Below are positions 1 to 6,234 of a stretch of 6,999 bases of DNA, piece after piece. The translations under genes were made by a program, and so were the position numbers. Each line of letters opens with the position of its first letter. Positions within the stretch are counted from its first letter, which is position 1. This stretch comes from an uncultured Clostridia bacterium. Lineage in GTDB: Bacteria > Bacillota > Clostridia > Oscillospirales > Oscillospiraceae. Location: assembly GCA_945918315.1 (NCBI GenBank), contig CAMEIK010000058.1, positions 1-6,999 on the forward strand, read 5' to 3'. The notes under the pieces are model-generated. The model did not search any database and was not told the origin of the DNA. It saw only the letters and a list, made by a program, of their open reading frames with translations.

Positions 1-38
1 AAGAAGCTGAAAAGGATAATCGCAAAAATAACGCTCAT
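1..38 (-). CDS. rseP: Site-2 (RseP/M50 family) zinc metalloprotease, N-terminal fragment cut by window edge
   Basis: Only the first 12 codons are present, reading MSVIFAIILFSF, before the gene runs off the left edge. The peptide is hydrophobic from the third residue, as expected for the first transmembrane helix of M50-type intramembrane proteases, where the zinc-binding HExxH motif follows directly; that motif is outside the window. The ATG has a GAGG ribosome binding site at 46-49 with a 7-nt spacer. It lies 32 nt downstream of dxr. The order dxr-rseP is very common in Firmicutes, and the name rests mainly on this context plus the N-terminal sequence. Members of the family cleave membrane-embedded regulators such as anti-sigma factors. 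Too little is visible to judge completeness or function. Confidence 0.75.
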   Translation of the reverse strand, partial: MSVIFAIILFSF

Positions 39-70
39 AGATATGCCTCAAAAAAGAAATGCTTTTTTAT

Positions 71-1231
71 TCACCCAATGCGCCGGAGAGATTCCAACAC
101 TTCCGCTCTAGCCAGCCGGTCGGCATCCAGAATCTGCTCAAGCGTAGGCTTCTTTACATAGGGGACCCGATCCGCCGCACCGGAAACCAGGCGGTAGATA
201 TCGTAAAACCCGATTTTGTCCTCCAAAAACAGGCCAACAGCCACCTCGTTGGCAGCATTCAGGACAGGACAGGCCGTTCCTCCGGCTATGGCGCAGTCAC
301 GGGCCAGGGAAAGACAAGGGAAGCTTTCCGTGTCGGGCTCCTGGAAGGAAAGGGGCGGGCAGGCGGTCAAATCCAAGGGTTCCACCGGACAGGCGGTTCT
401 TGCGGGAAATGTCAGGGCAAGCTGGATGGGAAGCCGCATATCCGGCACCCCCAGCTGGGCCATGACCGCCCCATCGGTAAATTCCACCAGGCTGTGGACA
501 ATACTCTGCCGATGGATCAGAACATCCACCTTGTGCGCCGGCAGCCGGTATAAGCGCATGGCTTCTATGACCTCCAGCCCCTTGTTCATCAGGGTCGCAC
601 AGTCAACCGTAATCTTAGGGCCCATTTTCCAGGTGGGATGGCGCAGGGCATCCGCCTTTGTTACAGTATTCAAGTCTTCCCGGGACATTCCAAAAAAGGG
701 GCCTCCGGAACAGGTCAGAAGCAGACGCTTGACTTCCCTGCGGTCGGAGCAGCCCATCAGGCACTGAAAAATCGCGGAATGCTCCGAATCTACAGGAATG
801 ATCTCGGCGCCATACTTTTCCGCCTCCGCCATCACAAGCTCCCCGGCGCATACCAGCGTCTCCTTATTGGCAAGACCGATCCGCTTTCCGGCATGGATGG
901 CGGCAAGGGTGGGCTTCAGTCCAACCATGCCCACAACAGCGGTGATCACGCAGTCTGACTCAGGAAGCGCCGCGGCTTCCATGAGCCCCGCTTCGCCGTA
1001 AGACACCCGAATGGGAAGGTCCTGAATCCGGTCCGACAGAGCCTGGGCCGCCTCCGGTGTTGCCATAACCGCAAGCTGAGGATGAAATGCACGGCACTGG
1101 GCCTCCATTCGCTCCACACTTTTTCCGGCGGTCAGCGCGCCAACCCGGATGCCGGGCAACCGGGAGATCACATCCAGCGTCTGCCGTCCAATAGAGCCGG
1201 TAGAACCCAGAATACTAACACATTTTACCAT
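71..1231 (-). CDS. dxr: 1-deoxy-D-xylulose 5-phosphate reductoisomerase
   Basis: This cytosolic enzyme converts 1-deoxy-D-xylulose 5-phosphate to 2-C-methyl-D-erythritol 4-phosphate with NADPH and a divalent metal, the committed step of the MEP isoprenoid pathway. The 386-residue product has the usual family length. Residues 9-15 form the NADPH-binding loop GSTGSIG. LANKE (120-124) is the conserved strand-turn of the first domain. VDSEH (147-151) supplies metal ligands D148 and E150, and MNKGLE (215-220) supplies N216, K217 and the third metal ligand E220. HPTW (198-201) carries the flexible-loop His and Trp that cover the substrate. The ATG is preceded by GAGAGG at 1238-1243 with a 6-nt spacer. 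It follows cdsA by 13 nt and precedes rseP, so it should be cotranscribed. Its product feeds the prenyl diphosphates used by UppS in the same operon. No key residue is missing. Confidence 0.98.
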   Translation of the reverse strand: MVKCVSILGSTGSIGRQTLDVISRLPGIRVGALTAGKSVERMEAQCRAFHPQLAVMATPEAAQALSDRIQDLPIRVSYGEAGLMEAAALPESDCVITAVVGMVGLKPTLAAIHAGKRIGLANKETLVCAGELVMAEAEKYGAEIIPVDSEHSAIFQCLMGCSDRREVKRLLLTCSGGPFFGMSREDLNTVTKADALRHPTWKMGPKITVDCATLMNKGLEVIEAMRLYRLPAHKVDVLIHRQSIVHSLVEFTDGAVMAQLGVPDMRLPIQLALTFPARTACPVEPLDLTACPPLSFQEPDTESFPCLSLARDCAIAGGTACPVLNAANEVAVGLFLEDKIGFYDIYRLVSGAADRVPYVKKPTLEQILDADRLARAEVLESLRRIG

Positions 1232-1244
1232 GGTTTTCCTCTCA

Positions 1245-2057
1245 TTATACCGCCATGGGCATCAAAAGAATCAGTGCCTCCATCAGAGGCGCAACAATGG
1301 TGATGGAATCGAAACGATCCAGGAAGCCGCCGTGGCCGGGAATCAGATAGCCGTAGTCCTTAATGCCGGTCTGCCGCTTGATCACGGAATAGCTCAAATC
1401 GCCGAACACACCGGCAGCAGAGCCAAGAAGACCGTACAGCACCGCGTAACCATAGTTGACCCGGAACGAAAATGCCAAATCCAGAATCAGAGCGTACAGC
1501 ACCATGCCAACCATCGCGGAAGCAACGCCGCCGAACACACCTTCGATGGTTTTATGGGGGCTGACAACCGGGGCAAGCTTATGCTTACCGAACCGCAGTC
1601 CCACAAAATAGGCCCCGGCATCGTTGAGGAACGCAATCACAAAGGGAACAAGAATCATAAACCGTCCGGTAGTCATATTCAGAATCCGGATCAGCGCGCT
1701 GAGAAGGTATGGAACAACACAGCCTCCCAGGAAGCAAAGGCCCAGCATCTCCACACTGACCTTTACATGATCAGCCATCATCTCGGAAAACAGGAGAATC
1801 CAAAATACCAGCACTCCAATCAGCGCATAGCTCTCCACCGCACCAAAGTAGCTCCATATCGCGGCGGCAAAGCCCATCAAAGAAGAGTAAATCACCAGCC
1901 GGATATGGACCACAAGGCCGGTACGGTAAAGCAGCTCGTAAACCCCCAGGGCAAGCAGCAGACCAAAAACAATGGCAAACACTATTTTCGGCGCCGCAAG
2001 CACAATCGCGAGCAGGATCGGCACCAGTATGACAGCGGCAATGACTCTTGTTTTCAT
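1245..2057 (-). CDS. cdsA: Phosphatidate cytidylyltransferase (CDP-diglyceride synthase)
   Basis: This integral membrane enzyme makes CDP-diacylglycerol from phosphatidic acid and CTP, the branch point for phosphatidylglycerol, cardiolipin and phosphatidylethanolamine synthesis. The 270-residue protein is almost entirely hydrophobic helices, roughly seven or eight membrane segments, starting within the first 40 residues. The C-terminal family signature runs from about S224 to D250 and includes KR (227-228), KD (233-234), PGHGG (240-244) and DRFD (247-250). The conserved SPHKTIEG stretch (166-173) and D146 are also present. The reading frame stays open upstream to 2186, but that part overlaps uppS. 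I chose the ATG at 2057 because GGAGGG at 2069-2074 lies 11 nt upstream and the N-terminus MKTRVIAAVIL is typical. The SD is inside the end of uppS, and the start lies 5 nt after the uppS stop, indicating translational coupling. Confidence 0.97.
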   Translation of the reverse strand: MKTRVIAAVILVPILLAIVLAAPKIVFAIVFGLLLALGVYELLYRTGLVVHIRLVIYSSLMGFAAAIWSYFGAVESYALIGVLVFWILLFSEMMADHVKVSVEMLGLCFLGGCVVPYLLSALIRILNMTTGRFMILVPFVIAFLNDAGAYFVGLRFGKHKLAPVVSPHKTIEGVFGGVASAMVGMVLYALILDLAFSFRVNYGYAVLYGLLGSAAGVFGDLSYSVIKRQTGIKDYGYLIPGHGGFLDRFDSITIVAPLMEALILLMPMAV

Positions 2058-2062
2058 TTTCT

Positions 2063-2779
2063 CTATGTCCCTCCAAACCGGCGGTTGCGCCGGGTATATT
2101 CCATAATCGCGCGATCCAAGTCCTCTTCCCGGAAGTCGGGCCACAGGACATCCATAAACACATACTCCGAATATGCCGACTGCCACAGCAGGAAATTGCT
2201 GGTACGCATCTCCCCGGAGGGACGGATAATCAGCTCCGGGTCCGGAACGCCGGCAGAATAGAGATACCGGGAGAAGCCTTCCTCTGTCAGGTCCGGGTCC
2301 GCTTTTCCCGCAGCCAGGTCGGCAGCATAGAGTTTTGCCGCCCGGAGGATTTCATCTCTTCCACCGTAATTCAGGCAAAAATTAACCTGTACATCATAAT
2401 CTGTGGACTCCCGCTCCGCCTCCCGGCAAAGGGTCTGCAGCTCCGGACTGAGACGGGACAGGTCCCCAAAGAACCGGAAGCATACCCGATTCTTATCCAT
2501 ATCTTCCAAAGCCTCCTCCAGGTAGCGGCGAAGTAGTTTCATAATCCCCGCCACTTCCTCAGAAGAACGCTTCCAGTTTTCCGTTGAAAAGGCATACACC
2601 GTCAGATACCGCACGCCCAGTCGGCGGCAATGGTTGGCGATGCGCCGGAATGTTTCCGCACCGGCCGCGTGTCCGGCAGTACGGGGAAGCCCCCGCTTCT
2701 TAGCCCAGCGGCCATTGCCATCCATAATAATGGCAATGTGCTTTGGTACGGGGACCGTCTGTGTATCGGCAAGCGCCAT
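2063..2779 (-). CDS. uppS: Isoprenyl transferase: undecaprenyl diphosphate synthase (cis-prenyltransferase)
   Basis: UppS extends farnesyl diphosphate with isopentenyl diphosphate units in cis configuration to make the C55 lipid carrier for peptidoglycan and other wall polymers. The 238-residue length is typical. Motifs appear in order: IAIIMDGNGRWA (15-26, with catalytic D20 and N22 to W25), GH (36-37), FSTENW (64-69), NYGGRDEI (137-144), and the IPP-binding region around IIRPSGEMRTSNF (184-196), followed by YSE (203-205) and WPDF (213-216). Many family members have RTSGE where this one has RPSGE; I regard that as tolerated variation. The SD AGAGG at 2787-2791 stands 7 nt before the ATG. Upstream, a 105-nt gap with a long hairpin separates it from frr. 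It is followed by cdsA, the usual Gram-positive order. Confidence 0.97.
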   Translation of the reverse strand: MALADTQTVPVPKHIAIIMDGNGRWAKKRGLPRTAGHAAGAETFRRIANHCRRLGVRYLTVYAFSTENWKRSSEEVAGIMKLLRRYLEEALEDMDKNRVCFRFFGDLSRLSPELQTLCREAERESTDYDVQVNFCLNYGGRDEILRAAKLYAADLAAGKADPDLTEEGFSRYLYSAGVPDPELIIRPSGEMRTSNFLLWQSAYSEYVFMDVLWPDFREEDLDRAIMEYTRRNRRFGGT

Positions 2780-2812
2780 ACGCGCACCTCTTTTTCATTC
2801 TTTTACTGCCGT

Positions 2813-2858
2813 AAGCGAAGCGAAGAATCCCGAAAGGAGGAGGTTCTTCGCTTCGCTT
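2813..2858 (-). promoter_or_regulatory. Perfect 15-bp inverted repeat (hairpin) in the frr-uppS gap
   Basis: The arms AAGCGAAGCGAAGAA (2813-2827) and TTCTTCGCTTCGCTT (2844-2858) are exact reverse complements, separated by a 16-nt loop. In the operon mRNA (minus strand) the loop reads CCTCCTCCTTTCGGGA. It contains CCTCCTTTC, which resembles the anti-SD tail of 16S rRNA. Neither strand has a T run after the stem, so this is not a standard intrinsic terminator. It lies between the frr stop and the uppS SD. Possible roles are a processing or stability element that sets uppS-to-rseP expression relative to pyrH-frr, a translational control element, or a dispersed palindromic repeat. The structure is plainly visible; the function is inferred. 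Confidence 0.7.
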
Positions 2859-2884
2859 CACAACTCAGGATACTTTGCCTGTGG

Positions 2885-3439
2885 TCAGATGGCCATCAGT
2901 TCCTTTTCCTTGGCCGCAAGCTCGGCATCCACTTTTTTGATATATTGATCCAGCAGATCCTGCAGATCCTTTTCCGCCTTCTTCTGATCGTCCTCAGTGA
3001 TTTCACTGTTTTTCTTCAGCTTCTTCACGTAGTCCATGCCATCCCGGCGGAGATTGCGCAGAGCAACCTTGGCTTCTTCGGCATATTTGCGAACCTGCTT
3101 GGTCAGGTCCCGGCGGCGCTCCTCGGTAAGCTGAGGGAACACCAGACGAATCACACGGCCGTCATTCTGAGGATTAATGCCCAGATCGGAAGCCTGAATC
3201 GCTTTCTGGATCTCCTTCAGAATCTTTGTGTCCCAGGGCTGAATCACAAGGGTACGGGCATCGGGAGAGGAAATGGAAGCCACACCGTTCAGCGGGGTTT
3301 CGCTTCCGTAGTATTCCACCGTAATCCGATCCAGCACCTTGGGGTTGGCACGCCCGGCACGGACGGAGTTAAACTCCTCGCCCAGGTGCTCCATGGTTTT
3401 GTCCATCTTTCTTCTGAATTCCTTAAAATCCACGTTCAT
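2885..3439 (-). CDS. frr: Ribosome recycling factor
   Basis: RRF works with EF-G to split the post-termination ribosome complex so that subunits can be reused; it acts in the cytosol and is essential in most bacteria. The 184-residue product matches the family length of about 185. The recognisable regions are SVRAGRANP (25-33), YYGSETPLN (43-51), GRVIRLVFPQLTEERRRDL (around residues 94-112) and the C-terminal end KEKELMAI. The protein is rich in charged helix, fitting the three-helix-bundle domain with a small beta domain inserted. The start at 3439 is supported by the strong SD AAGGAGGA at 3447-3454, 7 nt upstream, encoded in the last codons of pyrH. Only 3 nt separate the pyrH stop from this ATG, so the two genes are almost certainly translationally coupled. 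Confidence 0.98.
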   Translation of the reverse strand: MNVDFKEFRRKMDKTMEHLGEEFNSVRAGRANPKVLDRITVEYYGSETPLNGVASISSPDARTLVIQPWDTKILKEIQKAIQASDLGINPQNDGRVIRLVFPQLTEERRRDLTKQVRKYAEEAKVALRNLRRDGMDYVKKLKKNSEITEDDQKKAEKDLQDLLDQYIKKVDAELAAKEKELMAI

Positions 3440-3442
3440 CGC

Positions 3443-4153
3443 TTAATCCTCCTTCACGATCGTTCCAATTTTCTCGCCCCGGACCACCCGAACAATGTTC
3501 TGAGGATCCTTAAGAGCGAAGCAGACAAGGGTCATATGGTTGTCCATAGCAAGGGTCATGGCGGTGGTATCCGTAGCTTTCAGATGCCGGGCCAGAACCT
3601 CGTCATAGGTAAGGGTGTCAAACTTCACGGCCGTAGGGTCCACGTTGGGATCCGCGGAGTAAATTCCGTCCACATTTTTCGCCATCAAAATCGCGTCTGC
3701 CTCGATTTCCACGCCCCGGAGCACCGCGCCGGTGTCCGTGGAGAAATAAGGATTGCCCGTACCGGCGGCAAAGATGACCACCTTTCCCTCGTTCAGGTAG
3801 CGGTCGGCAGCATCCCTCGTAAAATACTCGGCAAATTTATTCATTTCCACAGCGGACAGCACCCGGGCCTCAACCCCATGGTGCTCCAGAGCGTCCGCAA
3901 CCGCAATGGAGTTCATAACGGTGGCCAGCATACCCATAGCATCGCCGTGGGAGCGCTGCATCTTGTCGGCGCCGTCCTTAACGCCCCGCCAGAAATTGCC
4001 GCCGCCGATCACAAGCCCAACCTGAACCCCCAGGTCCCGGCACTGCCGGATGGCTTCACAGACTTCGTGGATGACAGTAAAATCCAGGCCCCGGTGCCCG
4101 TCCCCCGCAAGGGCTTCGCCGCTGACCTTCAACAGGATTCTCTTATATTTCAT
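3443..4153 (-). CDS. pyrH: UMP kinase (uridylate kinase)
   Basis: PyrH phosphorylates UMP to UDP with ATP, the step shared by de novo and salvage pyrimidine nucleotide synthesis. It belongs to the amino acid kinase fold and is usually a hexamer regulated by GTP and UTP. The 236-residue product shows KVSGEAL (9-15), the glycine-rich GGGNFWRG (50-57), the DAMGMLATVMN segment, GTGNPYFSTDTGA in the nucleotide-binding half, AKNVDGIYSADP, and a late ATDTTAMTLAMDN stretch. The frame is open upstream to 4318 but crosses the promoter at 4216-4244 and has no family similarity there. The ATG at 4153 gives the standard N-terminus MKYKRILLKVSGEAL. The perfect SD AAGGAGG (4169-4175) is 15 nt away, which is long. 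This is the first gene of the operon and is followed after 3 nt by frr. Confidence 0.97.
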   Translation of the reverse strand: MKYKRILLKVSGEALAGDGHRGLDFTVIHEVCEAIRQCRDLGVQVGLVIGGGNFWRGVKDGADKMQRSHGDAMGMLATVMNSIAVADALEHHGVEARVLSAVEMNKFAEYFTRDAADRYLNEGKVVIFAAGTGNPYFSTDTGAVLRGVEIEADAILMAKNVDGIYSADPNVDPTAVKFDTLTYDEVLARHLKATDTTAMTLAMDNHMTLVCFALKDPQNIVRVVRGEKIGTIVKED

Positions 4154-4166
4154 GTCCGTAAAACAT
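4143..4166 (-). other. Possible seven-codon upstream ORF overlapping the pyrH start
   Basis: An out-of-frame ATG at 4166 opens a frame of seven codons (MFYGHEI) that ends with TAA at 4143-4145, inside pyrH codons 3-4. It sits only 2 nt after the GGAGG core of the SD, too close for efficient initiation, while the true pyrH ATG sits too far, at 15 nt. It may be chance, or it may tune pyrH initiation by termination-reinitiation over the overlapping start. I do not claim it encodes a functional peptide. Confidence 0.2.
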
Positions 4167-4168
4167 AA

Positions 4169-4175
4169 CCTCCTT
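4169..4175 (-). promoter_or_regulatory. Shine-Dalgarno sequence for pyrH with long spacer
   Basis: The mRNA sequence AAGGAGG is a full match to the anti-SD. The spacer to the pyrH ATG at 4153 is 15 nt, compared with 6-7 nt for frr, uppS and dxr and 11 nt for cdsA in the same operon. No in-frame ATG, GTG or TTG lies between them (the intervening codons are TTA TGT TTT ACG GAC), so the ATG at 4153 remains the only plausible start. Confidence 0.7.
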
Positions 4176-4182
4176 CTTTTCC

Positions 4183-4202
4183 CGCCGGCCCGCAGCCCGG
4201 CG
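4183..4202 (-). promoter_or_regulatory. GC-rich hairpin near the 5' end of the pyrH operon transcript
   Basis: Arms CGCCGG (4183-4188) and CCGGCG (4197-4202) can pair over an 8-nt loop. Counting from the predicted promoter, this falls about 8 to 27 nt into the transcript, ahead of the SD. It could protect the 5' end or modulate initiation. There is no T run, so it is not a terminator. The stem is short and its role is uncertain. Confidence 0.35.
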
Positions 4203-4215
4203 CTTATCACCGTAT

Positions 4216-4244
4216 ATTCTAACGTATCCCGGCCAAAATGACAA
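4216..4244 (-). promoter_or_regulatory. Sigma-A-type promoter for the pyrH-frr-uppS-cdsA-dxr-rseP operon
   Basis: On the minus strand, TTGTCA (4239-4244, five of six matches to TTGACA) is followed after exactly 17 bp by TAGAAT (4216-4221, five of six matches to TATAAT). The predicted start is near 4209, giving a leader of about 55 nt before pyrH with a GC-rich hairpin and a strong SD. It is the best-placed promoter for the whole minus-strand operon, because no other gap in the operon shows a convincing one. Confidence 0.75.
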
Positions 4245-4358
4245 CCACAAAATTTAAGATTTCTTAATTTGTTTTCCGATTCTTCATATTTTCCTGTTCC
4301 TGTGAAAAATACACACATCTATTCGGGCTGAATCTGCCGATTATGGGCGGAATACTTG

Positions 4359-4387
4359 TTGCAAACCGAAAAGATTTGGGGTATAAT
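4359..4387 (+). promoter_or_regulatory. Sigma-A-type promoter for glnS
   Basis: TTGCAA (4359-4364, four of six matches to the -35 consensus) is followed after 17 bp by a perfect TATAAT (4382-4387). The predicted start is near 4394, giving a leader of about 64 nt. A frame in phase with glnS begins with TTG at 4356 inside the -35, which shows that the most upstream possible start cannot be used. Confidence 0.7.
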
Positions 4388-4457
4388 TACCAAAAAGAGA
4401 ATGGCTCATTGTTATTTTGGATGCATGGGGCCCATTACGAAAGAGAGGTTTTCATCT

Positions 4458-6131
4458 ATGGCTGAAGTTACAGAGAGCAAGAATTTCATCCACGCGTTTA
4501 TTGATGAGGACATTGCCCCCGGCGGGCAGTATGCCGGGCAGACGGTCCATACCCGGTTTCCGCCGGAGCCAAATGGCTATCTGCACATCGGTCACTGCAA
4601 GGCTCTGATCATCGATTTCGGAACTGCCGAGAAATACGGCGGAATGTGCAATCTGCGGATGGATGACACCAATCCTACCAAAGAGGATGTGGAGTTTGTC
4701 GAAGCCATCCAGGAGGATATTCACTGGCTGGGTTTTGACTGGGGTGATCGGTTCTATTACGGTTCCGACTACTTTGAAAAGGACTACGAATACGCTGTGG
4801 AGCTGATCAAAAAGGGCCTGGCCTACGTCTGCGAGCTGACCCCCGAGCAGTTCAAGGAATACCGGGGCGATGTAGATACCCCTGCCAAGTCCCCCTGGCG
4901 GGACCGGCCCATAGAGGAAAGCCTGGACCTGTTCGCCCGGATGCGTGCCGGCGAATTTGAGGATAACCGTTATACCCTCCGGGCCAAAATTGACCTTGCC
5001 TCCGGCAACTTCAATATGCGCGACCCCGTTATCTACCGCATCCGGCATATGCACCATCACCGTCAGGGTGACAAATGGTGCATCTACCCCATGTATGACT
5101 TTGCCCACCCCATTCAGGATGCTCTGGAGGGAATCACCCACTCCCTGTGCTCGCTGGAGTTTGAGAACCACCGGCCTCTTTACAACTGGGTGGTGGAAAA
5201 TGTCTCCGTTCCCAGCCATCCCCGGCAGATTGAGTTCGCCCGGCTGGGCATTGACCATACGGTCCTCAGCAAGCGCAAGCTCCGGGCCCTGGTAGAAAAC
5301 GGCTATGTTTCCGGCTGGGACGATCCCAGAATGCCCACCCTCTGTGGCCTGCGCCGCCGGGGCTATACCCCTGCCTCCATCCGCAATTTCTGTGACCGGG
5401 TAGGTGTGGCCAAGTCCCCCAACACCATCGAGTACGCGTTCCTGGAGCACTGCCTCCGGGAGGATCTGAATGAAACCGCCCAGCGGGTCATGGCGGTGCT
5501 GAAGCCTGTGAAGCTCACCATCACCAATTATCCTGAAGGACAGTCCGAAACCTTCCTGGTGGAAAACAATCCGGGTGATCCCGATGCCGGCACACGGGAA
5601 GTAACCTTCTCCCGGAACCTGTGGATTGAAGCCGACGATTTTCTCCCCGCCCCCATTCCCAAGTACAAGCGGCTCTTCCCCAACGGACCCGAGTGCCGTC
5701 TGAAGGGCGCCTACCTGATCACCTGTACCGGCTGCGTGCAGGATGAAAACGGCAATGTCACCGAGGTCCTTGCCACCTACGACCCCGAAAGCCGGGGCGG
5801 CAATCCCGCCGACGGCCGGAAGGTCAAGGGCGCTACCATTCACTGGGTGGATGCCGATACCTGCCGGGATGCCGAGGTGCGGCAGTATGACAATCTGTTC
5901 CTCGATCCCGACCCCGATGCCGCGGGGAAGGATTTCCTCAGCTGCCTGAACCCCAACTCCCTGGAGGTGCTGACCGGATGCAAGGTCGAAGCCTCTCTGG
6001 CAAACGCCAAGGCTCCCGCCTCCTATCAGTTTATGCGTCTGGGCTACTTCTGCCCCGACAGTAAGGACTGTACACCGGAGCACCTGGTCTTCAACCGTTC
6101 CGTCAGCCTGAAGGACAGCTTCAAAGTTTAA
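4458..6131 (+). CDS. glnS: Glutaminyl-tRNA synthetase
   Basis: This class I aminoacyl-tRNA synthetase charges tRNA-Gln with glutamine using ATP. The 557-residue product is close to the length of the well-known E. coli enzyme. Residues 32-46 contain FPPEPNG (34-40) and the class I HIGH motif (43-46); LRMDDTNP (66-73) follows. The second signature is VLSKRKL (269-275), the GlnRS form of KMSKS. RIRHMHHHRQGDKWCIYPMYDFAHPIQD (about 194-221) is the family-typical catalytic segment. The beta-barrel anticodon-binding part follows from about residue 340 to the end. I chose the ATG at 4458 because AGAGG lies 9 nt upstream and the N-terminus matches the family. An in-frame ATG at 4401 would add 19 residues but lies only about 7 nt after the predicted transcription start. 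It is monocistronic, with its own promoter and a downstream stem-loop. No GatB-like or YqeY-like tail is present. Confidence 0.98.
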   Translation: MAEVTESKNFIHAFIDEDIAPGGQYAGQTVHTRFPPEPNGYLHIGHCKALIIDFGTAEKYGGMCNLRMDDTNPTKEDVEFVEAIQEDIHWLGFDWGDRFYYGSDYFEKDYEYAVELIKKGLAYVCELTPEQFKEYRGDVDTPAKSPWRDRPIEESLDLFARMRAGEFEDNRYTLRAKIDLASGNFNMRDPVIYRIRHMHHHRQGDKWCIYPMYDFAHPIQDALEGITHSLCSLEFENHRPLYNWVVENVSVPSHPRQIEFARLGIDHTVLSKRKLRALVENGYVSGWDDPRMPTLCGLRRRGYTPASIRNFCDRVGVAKSPNTIEYAFLEHCLREDLNETAQRVMAVLKPVKLTITNYPEGQSETFLVENNPGDPDAGTREVTFSRNLWIEADDFLPAPIPKYKRLFPNGPECRLKGAYLITCTGCVQDENGNVTEVLATYDPESRGGNPADGRKVKGATIHWVDADTCRDAEVRQYDNLFLDPDPDAAGKDFLSCLNPNSLEVLTGCKVEASLANAKAPASYQFMRLGYFCPDSKDCTPEHLVFNRSVSLKDSFKV

Positions 6132-6138
6132 TTTCAAA

Positions 6139-6162
6139 AGCCGGGAGCGGATGCTCCCGGCT
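6139..6162 (+). terminator. Stem-loop terminator after glnS
   Basis: Arms AGCCGGGAGC (6139-6148) and GCTCCCGGCT (6153-6162) form a perfect 10-bp GC-rich stem with a GGAT loop, 7 nt after the glnS stop. The sequence after the stem (AAAATATTG) is AU-rich but not a true T run; a T-rich stretch begins at 6178. On the opposite strand the stem is followed by TTTT. Position and strength favour a terminator for glnS, although a weak U tract makes efficiency uncertain. Confidence 0.65.
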
Positions 6163-6180
6163 AAAATATTGTAAAGATTT

Positions 6181-6234
6181 TTTGCAAAGCCTGCTTGACA
6201 TTTTTTGCAAAGTATGCTATTTTATTTTTGCAAA
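6181..6234. repeat. Three TTTGCAAA palindromes at 23-bp spacing (putative operator array)
   Basis: The perfect 8-bp palindrome TTTGCAAA occurs at 6181-6188, 6204-6211 and 6227-6234, with centres exactly 23 bp apart. Each is preceded by A plus a T run and followed by G. The similarity extends beyond the palindrome: 23-bp units starting at 6184, 6207 and 6230 agree at 13 to 16 positions in pairwise comparison. The copies lie just upstream of the -35 box, inside the -35/-10 spacer, and over the predicted transcription start of the HTH gene. A degenerate relative, TTGTAAAG, lies at 6169-6176. The layout is what one expects for an autorepressor operator, with the adjacent HTH protein as the likely ligand. 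Binding is inferred. Confidence 0.75.
6195..6223 (+). promoter_or_regulatory. Strong promoter of the HTH/membrane-protein cassette
   Basis: A perfect -35 TTGACA (6195-6200) is followed after 17 bp by TATTTT (6218-6223), with the extended -10 element TGC at 6215-6217. The predicted start is near 6230, inside the third palindrome, giving a leader of about 36 nt. The strong promoter surrounded by three palindromes suggests that expression is high unless repressed. Confidence 0.75.

Larger units (their letters stand above)
4154..4457. other. Divergent intergenic region between pyrH and glnS
   Basis: This 304-bp region separates divergently read pyrH and glnS. It holds the pyrH promoter and leader on one side and the glnS promoter and leader on the other. 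The AT-rich centre, about 4245-4350, shows no gene, tRNA or clear operator. It has a short tandem repeat (TTCCTG twice, near 4291-4302) and a possible seven-codon minus-strand frame; I give weight to neither. I see no T-box-like specifier structure ahead of glnS: the leader of about 64 nt is too short for one. Confidence 0.6.

Noticed and set aside
1244..1249. TATAAT on the minus strand at the cdsA-dxr junction as an internal dxr promoter
   Set aside because: It lies over the cdsA stop almost touching the dxr SD, and the hexamer 17 bp upstream (TGATTC) is a poor -35.
1149..2261. 370-codon plus-strand frame opposite cdsA and parts of dxr and uppS
   Set aside because: The low-complexity, His- and Gln-rich translation is what antisense reading of membrane-protein codons gives. 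There is no SD or domain.
2630..4168. 512-codon plus-strand frame opposite uppS, frr and pyrH
   Set aside because: It spans three well-identified genes and a hairpin on the other strand and has no family similarity, so it is a shadow frame.
4264..4287. Seven-codon minus-strand frame in the pyrH-glnS gap
   Set aside because: It is very short, upstream of the predicted pyrH promoter, and has no promoter of its own.
4154..4318. In-frame N-terminal extension of pyrH of 55 residues
   Set aside because: It would run through the predicted promoter, is unlike any UMP kinase N-terminus, and the family start is at the ATG at 4153.
4358..4365. GTTGCAAA at the glnS -35 as an operator for the downstream HTH regulator
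   Set aside because: It matches seven of eight bases of TTTGCAAA but is a single copy without the array or flanking T run. Coincidence with a -35 box is likely.
4356..4457. In-frame N-terminal extension of glnS from TTG 4356 or ATG 4401
   Set aside because: TTG 4356 lies in the -35 box and ATG 4401 about 7 nt after the predicted transcript start. The family N-terminus and a proper SD support 4458.
4452..6137. 561-codon open frame on the minus strand opposite glnS
   Set aside because: It mirrors glnS almost exactly, has no recognisable domain and lacks a convincing SD. Long antisense frames are expected opposite a GC-rich gene with biased third positions.
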